Part shown: positions 23,975-32,933 of the stretch, piece after piece | Layout of the letters: every line of letters starts with the position of its first letter | How positions within the stretch are numbered: position 1 is the first letter of the stretch | Assembly: GCA_958267355.1 (NCBI GenBank) | Contig: OY279575.1 | Span: 852,335 to 916,334, forward strand | Length of the DNA: 64,000 nt | Reading direction: 5' to 3' | Source: an uncultured Alphaproteobacteria bacterium | GTDB taxonomy: Bacteria > Pseudomonadota > Alphaproteobacteria > JALCBB01 | Notes under the pieces: generated by a model | Told to the model about the DNA's origin: nothing | What the model saw: only the letters and a program-made list of their open reading frames with translations | The model's database searches: none | Program-made: the position numbers and the translations under genes

Positions 23975-26158
23975 TTATTGATTCAGGGTAATCGTAACTC
24001 TGCTAAAAAAAGAAGAAGAAAAAGTCGGAATCCGCTCGCTCGTTCCGTCTCCTTTTATGTACTCAATCGGCGGAACTTCAACCGTTACTACAACTTGTTG
24101 GCCGTTGGTCGTAACAGTCTGCTTCGTAAATCGAAAATTACCCTGAAAGGCACTCGCCACACGCACCATAGGCACTTCCCACACCCCAGCCGCAACCTTG
24201 CGCACACCCGCCCCCGTAATCGTATAGGAGTCTTCAGTCGCTCCCGCTGAATGGGCAAGACGCACATAGGCTTTGAAAGCCCGCACCTGCGCAGGAAAGT
24301 TTATAAAATTAGAAGTCTTAGCCCTGCCGCCAGCAGGGGCTTGTCCAAAATTCTCAACAAAGATACGCAAAGGTGCCGTAGCCCCCGCACCGCCAAAAAC
24401 CCCCCTATGAATATTGCCAGAAATGCTCCGACTCACGTTTGTGGCTCCCACCGTCAAGAGCTGTATCGTGATAAGCCCCGCCATCGGATTCACCGTACCT
24501 GCAGGCGTGATCGTGCCCGCGTTGGTGCCACTTCCTGCCAGACGAACCCATGCAGTAATTTCACCCGTTTCTGTGTCAGGACTCAAAGTCCCTATGGATT
24601 GCGTCGCCGCAATGGAACTTGCCTCTACAGGAACCAAACGCACACCAATTTCCGATATCGCCGCATTGGCACGATGCTTAATCGCAAAAGTCATCTCCAG
24701 AGTCGTCTCACCACCCGCAGGCACACGGAAATACTCCGTGTCGGCTTGCGCCACAGACGCACCCGCACCCTGCTGAACCGCAAGCGACTGCAAGTCATAG
24801 TCCGTGCCTGCCACCGCCGAACCCATAAGCGAAACCCGATAGGCAGTCGGCTTCGCAACAGAAACCAGCTGCACCCGAACCTTAATAATCTTATCGGCAT
24901 CTCCCGAACTTGCAGGACGGGTAACGGCTCCTGCGGCAAGGTCTTGCCCCGCCGCATCTACAATCCACACCACTGCATCCGCCTGCGGACAAGAAACCCC
25001 ACCACGCGCACAAGTTTTAGGCTCAGTTTCAGTAGGTGCAGATTTTTTATCTTCATCTAAATCGGTTAGGGCAAAGGCGGCTAGGCCATAGACTCCCATC
25101 GCCAGCAACGGATGATTACGCACAGGATTGTAAATCTTTCCCGCATCTTCATCTCCTGCCGCGGATAGCTTCTGCCGCTCACCAATCAAGCGATATTCAA
25201 ACCCAAGCTCATACGAACTGTTACGCTCACCTTGGGCTAAACGATTGCGGCTATAACCTCCGTAAAGATGCAACGCAGGACTCGCCTGATAGCCCACAGT
25301 CGCCTTGTGCGTCGTACCCAAAGCAACAGCCTGCCCCATCGTCTTGCCTGCCACCAACTTACCCTCTGAGCGATTGCCATCACGCCAAGTCGTTGCCTCA
25401 AAGCCAAGGTCAAGCCGCGAGCCCACAGACCGCCGCACCGTAGCAGACCATCCCGCCAATACCCCTTCATACCGCCCATCAGGAGTGCGAATTACTCCCG
25501 TGAGCGGCTGATGCAGTTGCGTGGAAAAGAAATTTGCCCCGCTACGCCACTCTGCCCCAAGCGAAGCCCGTTGGTGTCCGTAATCGCCACGATCTAAGAA
25601 CAACGAACCACCAAGCGTGCCGTATCCCTCAACCCGCCGACGTGCCACATAGCCCACAGACACATCTCTACGCGACTTCTGCAAATCATCTGTCCATAGA
25701 TTTAAGCTGGGCTGTAAAAAACTGCCCGACAAAAAATTGCCTTGGTGGTCTTGTCCTTGCGCGAGCGGTACTACCGCCGACACCTGCCCCCGCACAGCTG
25801 TGCCTTTGCTCCAAGTCAAAGCCGAGTCTAGGCTGAAGTTTTCTCCGAACTGCCGCATACCCGCTTCGCGCAAACTGTCCGTGAATAGACGCAAGGCATA
25901 GGTACGAACGCGACTGTCAGCCTGTCCGCGCAAATATTCGGTTTTACTCTCCGTTGATGGAGTCCCACCACCAGCAAGTCGTGCGTCTAACTCTTGTGGC
26001 ACATCCAAGCCGAAGCCAGAACCCGTCTGGGTCAACAGAAATTTCTCCTGCCCCAAAGATGGTGGCGACAGCACCAAAACAAACAACAGCAAAGCAGACA
26101 AGACCACACAAAGCGCACGGAACTTCACCTGTCCTGCCAAAGAAGCGATAGCAATCAT
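23975..26158 (-). CDS. short inverse autotransporter adhesin, paralogue of the giant one
   Basis: 727 residues. The open frame can be extended to an ATG at 26176, but that ATG overlaps the Shine-Dalgarno sequence GGGGAGG (26168-26174), which is correctly placed for the ATG at 26158; alignment with the giant adhesin start (MVSNRSLRGQ versus MIAIASLAGQ) also favours 26158. A signal peptide (1 to about 36), then a barrel region (about 60-345) closely related to that of the giant protein (SVGYVARRR, DYGHQRASLGAEWR, LHQPLTG), then a linker with a Cys pair (KTCARGGVSC) and a roughly 340-residue beta-rich passenger. It has no Calx-beta-like array. Role inferred: surface adhesin or a minimal partner of the giant one. 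The nucleotide similarity of the barrel regions (for example around 21950 and 25555) shows duplication. Confidence 0.85.
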   Translation of the reverse strand: MIAIASLAGQVKFRALCVVLSALLLFVLVLSPPSLGQEKFLLTQTGSGFGLDVPQELDARLAGGGTPSTESKTEYLRGQADSRVRTYALRLFTDSLREAGMRQFGENFSLDSALTWSKGTAVRGQVSAVVPLAQGQDHQGNFLSGSFLQPSLNLWTDDLQKSRRDVSVGYVARRRVEGYGTLGGSLFLDRGDYGHQRASLGAEWRSGANFFSTQLHQPLTGVIRTPDGRYEGVLAGWSATVRRSVGSRLDLGFEATTWRDGNRSEGKLVAGKTMGQAVALGTTHKATVGYQASPALHLYGGYSRNRLAQGERNSSYELGFEYRLIGERQKLSAAGDEDAGKIYNPVRNHPLLAMGVYGLAAFALTDLDEDKKSAPTETEPKTCARGGVSCPQADAVVWIVDAAGQDLAAGAVTRPASSGDADKIIKVRVQLVSVAKPTAYRVSLMGSAVAGTDYDLQSLAVQQGAGASVAQADTEYFRVPAGGETTLEMTFAIKHRANAAISEIGVRLVPVEASSIAATQSIGTLSPDTETGEITAWVRLAGSGTNAGTITPAGTVNPMAGLITIQLLTVGATNVSRSISGNIHRGVFGGAGATAPLRIFVENFGQAPAGGRAKTSNFINFPAQVRAFKAYVRLAHSAGATEDSYTITGAGVRKVAAGVWEVPMVRVASAFQGNFRFTKQTVTTNGQQVVVTVEVPPIEYIKGDGTSERIPTFSSSFFSRVTITLNQ

Positions 26159-26247
26159 TGAGCAATTCCTCCCCATCGGATGGCATAGTTTAGCAACTAA
26201 AGAAATAGGTGAATTATTTTGTTGCTTTGCATCCTGTAACCATCAAG

Positions 26248-26298
26248 TTTGTTAGTTAAATTAATCTAACTAACAAAAAACACGAATTTTGTTAGTTA
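26248..26298. promoter_or_regulatory. operator-like triple of the 11-mer TTTGTTAGTTA
   Basis: TTTGTTAGTTA occurs at 26248-26258, in exact inverted form at 26267-26277 (8-bp spacer) and again in direct form at 26288-26298. It lies 90-140 bp upstream of the second adhesin start, in its expected promoter area. The inverted pair could form a hairpin in RNA, but the third copy argues for a protein-binding site. No regulator gene is adjacent. Confidence 0.5.
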
Positions 26299-26399
26299 GC
26301 AATAAAAAGGTATGAAAAAACAATGAAATTCTGTAATTCCCTAGAATAAACTCCAGAATAGAGCCGAAAACAGCCCAGAATAGCCCCAAACCCCGCCCT

Positions 26400-26560
26400 G
26401 ACCTACCGCCAAGCCTTACCCCTAATCCTTGCCTTACCCCTAGCCTCTAGCCTTACCCTTAGCCCCTAGCCTTACCCCTAGCCCCTAGCCCCTGCCTTAC
26501 GCCTAATCCCTGCCTTACCCCTAGCCTCTAGCCTTACCCCTAGCCCCTGCTATCGCCCCC
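26400..26560. repeat. degenerate C-rich tandem array (CCTTACCCCTAGCC-like)
   Basis: Irregular repetition of CCTTACCCCTAGCC and CCCCTAGCC units over about 160 bp in the gap between the second adhesin and radC. No gene and no hairpin of terminator type is seen in it. Confidence 0.7.
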
Positions 26561-26686
26561 TACTATCGCCTGTGTGTTCTGTGTAGATTTGCCCCGATTT
26601 CGCCTGAAGTCTGCCAACACCATAGGCAAAAACTGCTAATACTTGTTTTATTGGCTGGTGGTTAGGTGCTGGCTCTGTGTCTTCTT

Positions 26687-26746
26687 GATTTGCCCGTTGA
26701 TTTACCCGTTGATTTGCCCGTTGATTTGCCCATTGATTTACCCATT
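26687..26746. repeat. 12-bp tandem array before radC
   Basis: Five adjoining copies of GATTTGCCCGTT with single substitutions, ending about 20 bp before the radC start. Confidence 0.8.
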
Positions 26747-26767
26747 CGTTTACGCTGATTTAGCTCC

Positions 26768-27484
26768 GTGGAAAGCTCTACTACTACTGCTAAGCCTGTT
26801 TCTGGCAAGGAACACCAGACAGGACACCGCGAACGACTCCGCGCTCGCGTTGAGCGAGTCGGAGCCGAGTCACTTGAAGATTACGAGCTTCTAGAATTTT
26901 TGCTTGCCTATGCCCGTCCGCGTGTGGATACCAAGCCGCAAGCCAAGAAGCTATTGAAGGTGCATGGTTCGTTGGCGCGGGTTTTGAAGAAAGAGTCCAA
27001 CGCCATTCAGCGGGTTGATGGAATTGGCACTACTTCGGCTCTGTTGCTACAAGTCGTCGGAGAAATCGCTGTTCGTGCGGCCCGTGATGAAGTAGATCCA
27101 AAGAAAATTGTCTTTGCCAACTGGGAAAATGTAAAACGCTATATGCGTGCTAAGTTCAAAGGCGAGCGCAAAGAAATCTTTCACATCTTCTACCTGGATG
27201 CAGCCAACAAGCTACTGGCTGATGAAACTTTGTCGCGTGGCACGGTGGATCGGACGGCGATTTACATCCGTGAGATTCTTGAACGTTCCCTGCACCACGG
27301 AGCCACGGCGATTATCCTGACCCACAACCACCCCAGCGGAAACCCCGACCCGTCAGTGGAAGACATCAATATGACCCGCGAAATTGCCAAAGCCATCGGA
27401 CAGGTTGATATTGAACTCCACGACCACCTGATTGTTGGCGGAACAGGCAAGATCGCCAGCTTCAAAGACCTTGGACTGCTCTAA
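26768..27484 (+). CDS. radC: RadC family JAB/MPN-domain protein
   Basis: 238 residues with an N-terminal helix-hairpin-helix-like part (about 20-105, including RVDGIGTTSA) and a C-terminal JAB1/MPN domain. The JAMM-type metal motif is complete: H186, H188, S196 and D199 in HNHPSGNPDPSVEDI. Start taken at GTG 26768 because the family N-terminus begins near here (HRERLRARV follows); no good Shine-Dalgarno sequence is visible. The biochemical role of RadC is not settled; a DNA repair or recombination role was once proposed but is doubtful. Confidence 0.92.
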   Translation: MESSTTTAKPVSGKEHQTGHRERLRARVERVGAESLEDYELLEFLLAYARPRVDTKPQAKKLLKVHGSLARVLKKESNAIQRVDGIGTTSALLLQVVGEIAVRAARDEVDPKKIVFANWENVKRYMRAKFKGERKEIFHIFYLDAANKLLADETLSRGTVDRTAIYIREILERSLHHGATAIILTHNHPSGNPDPSVEDINMTREIAKAIGQVDIELHDHLIVGGTGKIASFKDLGLL

Positions 27485-27690
27485 CCCCCTGCCTTGTTTA
27501 GCCTTACCTTGTTTAGCCTTACCTTGTTTAGCTTTAACCTTGTATAACCCTACCTTGCTTAGCCTTAACTTGTTTAGCTTTAACCTTGTATAACCCTACT
27601 TTGTTTAGCCCTACCTTGCTTAACCCGTACCCTGTTTAGCCTTACCTTGTTTAGCCTTACCTTGCTTAGCCCGTACCTTGTTTAACTCCA
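27485..27690. repeat. 15-bp degenerate tandem array after radC
   Basis: About thirteen imperfect copies of TTAGCCTTACCTTGT fill the whole gap between radC and the next gene. The array leaves no room for an independent gene; the promoter of the next gene would have to lie inside it or further upstream. Confidence 0.85.
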
Positions 27691-27723
27691 TCTTCCTTGT
27701 TAACCCCATCTTCTAGAGGTTTT

Positions 27724-28659
27724 ATGACCCGTACTGTTTTATCTTCTGCGACACGCGAAGTTGTTATTGGCTTTGACGAGCCTTTCTGCATCATCGGCGA
27801 GCGCATTAATCCCACAGGACGCAAAAAGCTTGCTGCTGAAATGGTGGCGGGTGATTTCTCCACTGTGGAAGCGGATGCAGTAGCGCAAGTCCGTGCGGGA
27901 GCGCGCGTACTTGATGTCAATGCGGGAATTCCGCTTGCTGACGAGCCTGCGCTTCTTGCGAAGTCTATTGAGCTTGTGCAATCGCTTACTGATGTGCCGA
28001 TATCCATTGACTCTTCCATTGTGGAAGCGTTAGAAGCGGGGCTTGCGGTCTGCAAGGGCAGGCCATTACTGAACTCGGTCACAGGAGAAGAAGAGCGATT
28101 GGAGTCTGTTTTACCGTTGGTGAAGAAGCACGAATGTGCGGTGGTGGCGATATCCAATGACGAGACGGGAATTTCTGAAGATCCTGATGTACGTTTTGCT
28201 GTTGCTAAGAAAATTGTTGAGCGAGCGGCTGACCATGGGATTAAGCCTGAAGATGTAGTTGTAGATCCGCTGGTTATGCCGATTGGTGCTTTGGGTGGAG
28301 CGGGCAGGCAAGTTTTTACGCTTGTCCGTCGTTTGCATGATGAGCTTAAGGTGAATACGACTTGCGGAGCGTCTAACATTTCGTTTGGCTTGCCGAACCG
28401 CCATGGCTTGAACGCGACTTTTCTGGCTATGGCGGCGGGAGCGGGTATGACTTCGGCGATTTTGAATCCGTTGCACGAAGAAGAAATGGCTGGCGTTCTT
28501 GCCTCGGATGTAATGCTTGCCAAGGACAAAGACTGCACCCACTGGATTAAAAAATACCGCGCTCCCACCGAAGGAGCAGGTGAATCAGGCGGAGCAGAGC
28601 GGCGGGCAGGTGGCAGACGCGGTGGCAGGGCGGCACGGGTTGCGGCTCCTGCGGCTTGA
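27724..28659 (+). CDS. methyltetrahydrofolate:corrinoid methyltransferase (pterin-binding domain protein)
   Basis: 311 residues from the ATG at 27724, preceded by AGAGG; an upstream TTG at 27697 is in frame but lies in repeat-derived sequence. The protein is a single pterin-binding TIM barrel of the AcsE/MtgA/MetH-middle-domain type: IGERINPTGRK near the N-terminus, DVNAG, SNDETGI, DPLVMPIG and ASNISFGLPNR. It would move the methyl group of methyltetrahydrofolate to or from a corrinoid protein in the cytoplasm. It is followed 33 bp later by an ASKHA corrinoid reactivator, so the pair belongs to one B12-dependent system, either a split MetH (pterin-binding subunit) or a methylamine/betaine demethylation system; the corrinoid and substrate subunits are not in the window. 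The C-terminal 30 residues are an Arg/Gly-rich tail not typical of the family. Confidence 0.85.
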   Translation: MTRTVLSSATREVVIGFDEPFCIIGERINPTGRKKLAAEMVAGDFSTVEADAVAQVRAGARVLDVNAGIPLADEPALLAKSIELVQSLTDVPISIDSSIVEALEAGLAVCKGRPLLNSVTGEEERLESVLPLVKKHECAVVAISNDETGISEDPDVRFAVAKKIVERAADHGIKPEDVVVDPLVMPIGALGGAGRQVFTLVRRLHDELKVNTTCGASNISFGLPNRHGLNATFLAMAAGAGMTSAILNPLHEEEMAGVLASDVMLAKDKDCTHWIKKYRAPTEGAGESGGAERRAGGRRGGRAARVAAPAA

Positions 28660-28692
28660 CCTAGCGGGGCTACGGACGCGACAGCAAGGCGC

Positions 28693-30762
28693 GTGGCGGT
28701 GAGCGGGCATAAGATTGTTTTCACGCCTTCGGGCAAGCGTGGCGTTGTTGCGGCGGGCACGACTCTGCTGGAAGCTGCGCGTACATTCGGCGTGGATTTG
28801 GACTCGGTCTGTGGTGGGCGGGGTATTTGTGGCAGGTGTCAGGTGGTTCCGACTTTTGGTTCGTTTGCCAAGCACGGGATTGAAAGCCAGGCAGAGCATT
28901 TAAACGCGCCTAACGAAGTTGAAGCTCGCTATGCCACGCGCAAGCCCTTGGCGGAGGGAAGGCGGCTTGGCTGTCAGTGCAAGGTATCGGGAAACTTGGT
29001 TGTGGATGTACCTGAGTCTAGTCAGGTGCATCGTCAGGTGGTACGCAAGCGGGCTGAAGTTCGGGCGGTGACGGTGGATCCTGTTGTCCGTCCGCTGTAC
29101 TTGGAAGTAGAAGAGCCTGATATGCACCATCCCAGCGGCGATTGGGAGCGTGTACTGACTGCTCTAGCCAGCCAATGGGAAATTGACACGCGGGCTGTGA
29201 CGATTGCTCCTACGGCTCTTGACGAGCTACAGACGGCTTTGCGGGCGGGCAAGTGGAAGGTTACGGTTGCGCTCCACGAAGAGCGGCATGGAGCGACGAC
29301 AACAGGCCACCGTGTTTTGGCGGTTCGTGCGGGTTTCCACGACACCTTTTATGGAGTCGCGATAGATATTGGCTCAACCACGATTGCCTGTCACTTGGTG
29401 CGTCTTGCTGACGGAGAAGTTGTAGCTTCGTCTGGGGCGATGAATCCGCAGATACGGTTTGGTGAAGATCTGATGAGTCGGGTTTCCTATGTGATGATGA
29501 ACGAAGGAGGCGAAGCCGAGTTAACCCAAGTTGTGCGTGAAGCCGCTGACACGGCGATTGCTGAGACCTTGACGGAAGCGGAAGTAGATACGAAAGACTT
29601 GGTGGCGATGGTGTTTGTGGGCAATCCTGTGATGCATCACTTGTTTCTTGGTTTGAATCCTGTTGAGTTGGGCGGTGCGCCTTTTGCTTTGGCATTGAAC
29701 TCGTCTATTACGACTCCAGCGACTTCGTTGGGCTTGACCCAAGGAGCGGGCGCAATCGCTTACCTCCTGCCTTGCATTGCGGGTCATGTCGGAGCTGATT
29801 GTGCGGCGGTGATTTTGTCAGAGACTCCACATACCCGTGATGAAATAACGCTGGTGGTAGATGTAGGCACGAATGCTGAAATCGTGCTGGGCAACAAGGA
29901 GCGGGTATTGGCGTGTAGCTCTCCTACGGGGCCAGCTTTTGAAGGGGCGCAAATTTCCTGCGGACAGCGTGCGGCACCAGGGGCGATAGAGCGGGTGCGG
30001 ATTGACCGTGAGACTTACGAGCCGCGTTTTCGGGTGATTGGCTCGGAGAAATGGTCGGACGAAGAAGGCTTTGCCGAAGAAGTTGCAAAGCTAGGCGGAG
30101 TCACGGGCGTATGTGGTTCGGGCATTATTGAAGTGCTGGCTGAACTCTTTTTGTCGGGAGTCATTCTTACCGATGGCACAATTGACGGAAGGTTAAGCGA
30201 CAGGTGCGAGCGTATTGTCAGCGAAGGGCGCACTTTTGCCTACAGCTTGTATGAGCCGAGCGAAGCCGAAGCTCCGACTTTACGGATTACCCAGAATGAT
30301 GTGCGCGCGATTCAACTTGCCAAGGCGGCTTTGTATGCGGGTGTGCGCCTGCTAATGGATAGACGCGGCGTAGAGCAAGTAGAGCGCATCCAGCTTGCTG
30401 GGGCTTTTGGCAGTCACATTGATGTACGTTATGCGATGGCATTGGGTATGGTACCCGACTGCCCCCTTGATAAGACTTCGGGAGCGGGCAATGCCGCGGG
30501 CGAAGGCGCACGGATTGCTTTAGTCAACCGTTCTGCTCGTGCTGAAATTGAAGAAGTGGTGCGGCGTGTAGAAAAAATCGAAACTGCGGTGGAGCCACGT
30601 TTTCAAGAACACTTTGTCGCCGCGATGGCCTTCCCCCACGCCACCGCCCCCTTCCCCAACCTCGCCAAAACCCTCCACCTCCCCCCTAAGTCAGCCCCTC
30701 CTGCCTCAACTAACGGCGACTCAACTGGCGCCAGAGGCGGGCGGAGAAGGCGAAGAAATTAA
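28693..30762 (+). CDS. corrinoid activation/reactivation protein: 2Fe-2S ferredoxin plus ASKHA ATPase domain (RACo/RamA-like, DUF4445)
   Basis: 689 residues. The N-terminal plant-type 2Fe-2S domain has C40, C46, C49 (CGGRGICGRC) and a further Cys pair near 96-98 (GCQC). The ASKHA domain follows a linker: AIDIGSTTIACHLV (phosphate loop), VDVGTNAEI, CSSPTGPAFEGAQ and a C-terminal QLAGAFGSH block. Family members reduce inactive Co(II) corrinoid back to Co(I) at the expense of ATP. Start GTG 28693; GTG 28699 is an alternative. The last 15 residues are Arg/Gly rich (GARGGRRRRRN). The 3' end overlaps the convergent reverse transcriptase gene by 53 bp. Together with the gene before it, this suggests a split methionine synthase or a related demethylase. 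Confidence 0.88.
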   Translation: MAVSGHKIVFTPSGKRGVVAAGTTLLEAARTFGVDLDSVCGGRGICGRCQVVPTFGSFAKHGIESQAEHLNAPNEVEARYATRKPLAEGRRLGCQCKVSGNLVVDVPESSQVHRQVVRKRAEVRAVTVDPVVRPLYLEVEEPDMHHPSGDWERVLTALASQWEIDTRAVTIAPTALDELQTALRAGKWKVTVALHEERHGATTTGHRVLAVRAGFHDTFYGVAIDIGSTTIACHLVRLADGEVVASSGAMNPQIRFGEDLMSRVSYVMMNEGGEAELTQVVREAADTAIAETLTEAEVDTKDLVAMVFVGNPVMHHLFLGLNPVELGGAPFALALNSSITTPATSLGLTQGAGAIAYLLPCIAGHVGADCAAVILSETPHTRDEITLVVDVGTNAEIVLGNKERVLACSSPTGPAFEGAQISCGQRAAPGAIERVRIDRETYEPRFRVIGSEKWSDEEGFAEEVAKLGGVTGVCGSGIIEVLAELFLSGVILTDGTIDGRLSDRCERIVSEGRTFAYSLYEPSEAEAPTLRITQNDVRAIQLAKAALYAGVRLLMDRRGVEQVERIQLAGAFGSHIDVRYAMALGMVPDCPLDKTSGAGNAAGEGARIALVNRSARAEIEEVVRRVEKIETAVEPRFQEHFVAAMAFPHATAPFPNLAKTLHLPPKSAPPASTNGDSTGARGGRRRRRN

Positions 30763-32908
30763 TTTTTTTATCTTCTTTCTTGTTCTCCTGCTTCTCATCC
30801 GTATTCTTCTCATCCACCTTCTTTTCAACCACCTTCTTTTTATTTACCCTTTTCTTATCTTTCTTTCTTTCTTCGTAATCTGCTATCGCACAAGAAATTG
30901 CATCCCATACAGGCTCAAATCTAGAAAAATCAATTTCATACTGTTTTTGGCGAATACCTTTAGCGAGGATTGTTTTACCATAGTACTGCTTTTTATCGTC
31001 TGAACTATTGTCTGAATCGTATGAAAATTCCATGTCACCATTATCCCCCTTCTTCTCGCTCAAGCATTCTAGGGGTAAAAGATCTTCTATCACACATCTT
31101 TCATTTTTAAAGATATTTTCACTAGGCGGACTCACACTTGTTCTACCTTCCGCTATCTTTGGCAAAGAAAGAATGTAAAAATGAGGCTTAAGGAATCTTA
31201 AAATGCAACTATTCTCTTCTGGCAATTCTATGCCTTCTTCTCCTTTAGCATCCCAAAAACTTTTACCTTTTTTATCTCTATCAACGAGAAAAATTACAGG
31301 TTTTTCTAGATAAGGGAATGTCCAATGAATTTTGCTGTGTTCCTTATCGTATTTCTTATGAAATTTTTTAACTCTATCTAGTAATTTATACATAGCATCA
31401 ACCCCTCCATCTAAATTAAGTAATTTATATATTAAGGGCTTAAAGTTGAAAGTTTCACTTTCGTTGTTTCTTTTGCTCCCCCTTTTATTAGATTGAGGAA
31501 AAAAATTAATCGTGTATTTGTACTTGTCTTCACCTTTTGCTGAAGAAGAATATGAAGATACAAATTGTGCATACTTGCCCATAGCAAATAGAGTAGGGAA
31601 TTCTTCTGTGTCAACGAACAATTTTTTTAATGAACATTTTAGATAAATTACATCTGTCTTACCCTCACAGACAATTATTGGCTTTGGATGAATCATAAGC
31701 ATCTTAAACAATACGAAATTCGCATACATCTTATGAATTCCTGTTAGATTGTCTGATTGTGGTTTTACAGGAGAGGGCCACCCCCTTGAGTGATATATAT
31801 GCCCGAGCCTTCCTTCTAAGCGCGCATAAGTTCTCAGTTCCTTTCTTGTCGATCTATTCGAATCACCAGAAGGAAATTTTACCTCTTCTATTCCTTTCGT
31901 ATATAAGGTGTGAAGCATAGCTCTTGTTTGCCGATAGTATATTTGTGAAACATTTACATGTTCGTTGACAACTAGTCCTGTAACACTTTGGCGGCTTCTT
32001 TTATAACTTAGTCGGGTTTTAGAGTGATTAATCTTGAATCCTGCATTCTCAACTTCTTTTTGAAGTTCCCTACTAACACGCCACTTTTTATCTCTTCCAT
32101 GGCCTTCGGAAACAGCTATAGAAATTGGAAAATTTTCGGAATAAGTAGAGAAGGTAATATCATCAGCATAGCGAGAGTATGTGCATTCGTGTGCCTTTGC
32201 CATCCTTAAAAGATGCAAATCTAATATCTGCCCAATCAAATTTGAAATCACAGGCGAGCAAGGACTCCCTTGTGGTAAATACCACCTATCAGAACGCTCT
32301 TGGTAACAAGAGAGGCGTGCGATGCCTATCGCCACCTCTCCCCTGAGTCTAAAATCTCTGCTTTTTGTGAGATACCCAAATACGCGTTGAAAATATATGG
32401 AGGGGAAAAAGTTCTCTAAGTCAAAATTCAAAATACACCTCTTGCCTTTATGAATGTGTGCGTTGCTATGCGGTGAATGGCTCGGCCTAAACCCATGGGA
32501 TAAAGAAGTAAATTTTTTTTCTGGCTGGTTTTTCTTAATTCTTAATTTTTTTAAATTTCGTTTTTCTAATTCTTCATAACATTCACTTAGCACAAACGCT
32601 AATTTCCTTTGAATGAATTTAAGCTCCTCGCAAGGCGCATGAATTCTGCGTTCACTCCCATCTTTCTTCTTTATAGAAATTTCACGATAATTAGAATTTC
32701 TTGTTATGTAAGGAACTTCAAAAAAACTGTCATAAAATTCCTTTATGGATAGTTTGTGTATGAATAAGCGTTGGCTTGCGGGTAAATTTTCTGTAAGAAT
32801 TTTCCAAAGACACTCTTTTGTTTGCGCATTGTGTAGCGCATCGATGTATGGAGTTTCTGATTTATCCAATCCTTGAGAATCTCTGATCGGGTGACGTATA
32901 TCGGACAT
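30710..32908 (-). CDS. retron reverse transcriptase with C-terminal TOPRIM-like domain
   Basis: 732 residues from ATG 32908 (GAGGG about 10 nt upstream; a TTG at 32914 is in frame). RT motifs in order: the retron hallmark NAHIH (149-153), FDLENFFPSI, QGSPCSPVISN, catalytic YADD (247-250) and the retron region-Y motif VTG (309-311). A second domain starts near 410 with VCEGKTD (E415, D419) and later has FLVDRDKKG (D543, D545), the acidic residues expected of a TOPRIM nuclease fold. This architecture matches RT-TOPRIM retrons such as Ec67, in which msDNA plus RT-effector acts against phage. The last 60 residues are a Lys/Glu-rich low-complexity tail. The gene is clearly AT-richer than its neighbours, pointing to transfer. 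Its ncRNA lies immediately upstream at 32934-33166. Retron identity is firm; the TOPRIM call rests on motifs only. Confidence 0.92.
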   Translation of the reverse strand: MSDIRHPIRDSQGLDKSETPYIDALHNAQTKECLWKILTENLPASQRLFIHKLSIKEFYDSFFEVPYITRNSNYREISIKKKDGSERRIHAPCEELKFIQRKLAFVLSECYEELEKRNLKKLRIKKNQPEKKFTSLSHGFRPSHSPHSNAHIHKGKRCILNFDLENFFPSIYFQRVFGYLTKSRDFRLRGEVAIGIARLSCYQERSDRWYLPQGSPCSPVISNLIGQILDLHLLRMAKAHECTYSRYADDITFSTYSENFPISIAVSEGHGRDKKWRVSRELQKEVENAGFKINHSKTRLSYKRSRQSVTGLVVNEHVNVSQIYYRQTRAMLHTLYTKGIEEVKFPSGDSNRSTRKELRTYARLEGRLGHIYHSRGWPSPVKPQSDNLTGIHKMYANFVLFKMLMIHPKPIIVCEGKTDVIYLKCSLKKLFVDTEEFPTLFAMGKYAQFVSSYSSSAKGEDKYKYTINFFPQSNKRGSKRNNESETFNFKPLIYKLLNLDGGVDAMYKLLDRVKKFHKKYDKEHSKIHWTFPYLEKPVIFLVDRDKKGKSFWDAKGEEGIELPEENSCILRFLKPHFYILSLPKIAEGRTSVSPPSENIFKNERCVIEDLLPLECLSEKKGDNGDMEFSYDSDNSSDDKKQYYGKTILAKGIRQKQYEIDFSRFEPVWDAISCAIADYEERKKDKKRVNKKKVVEKKVDEKNTDEKQENKKEDKKINFFAFSARLWRQLSRR

Positions 32909-32933
32909 TATCAAGTAGCCCTCAAAAAGTTAG

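Larger units (their letters stand above)
26159..26767. other. intergenic region upstream of the second adhesin and radC
   Basis: 609 bp without a supported gene. It holds an AT-rich leader with a palindromic 11-bp motif present three times (26248-26298), a C-rich degenerate array of about 150 bp (26400-26560) and a 12-bp array just before radC (26687-26746). A small open frame at 26643-26894 is mostly the array translated and overlaps radC; I do not regard it as a gene. Confidence 0.6.

Noticed and set aside
26248-26277. Hairpin TTTGTTAGTTA as a transcription terminator
   Set aside because: It is AT-only in the stem, lacks a GC-rich core and lies upstream of both neighbouring genes; a third direct copy fits an operator better.
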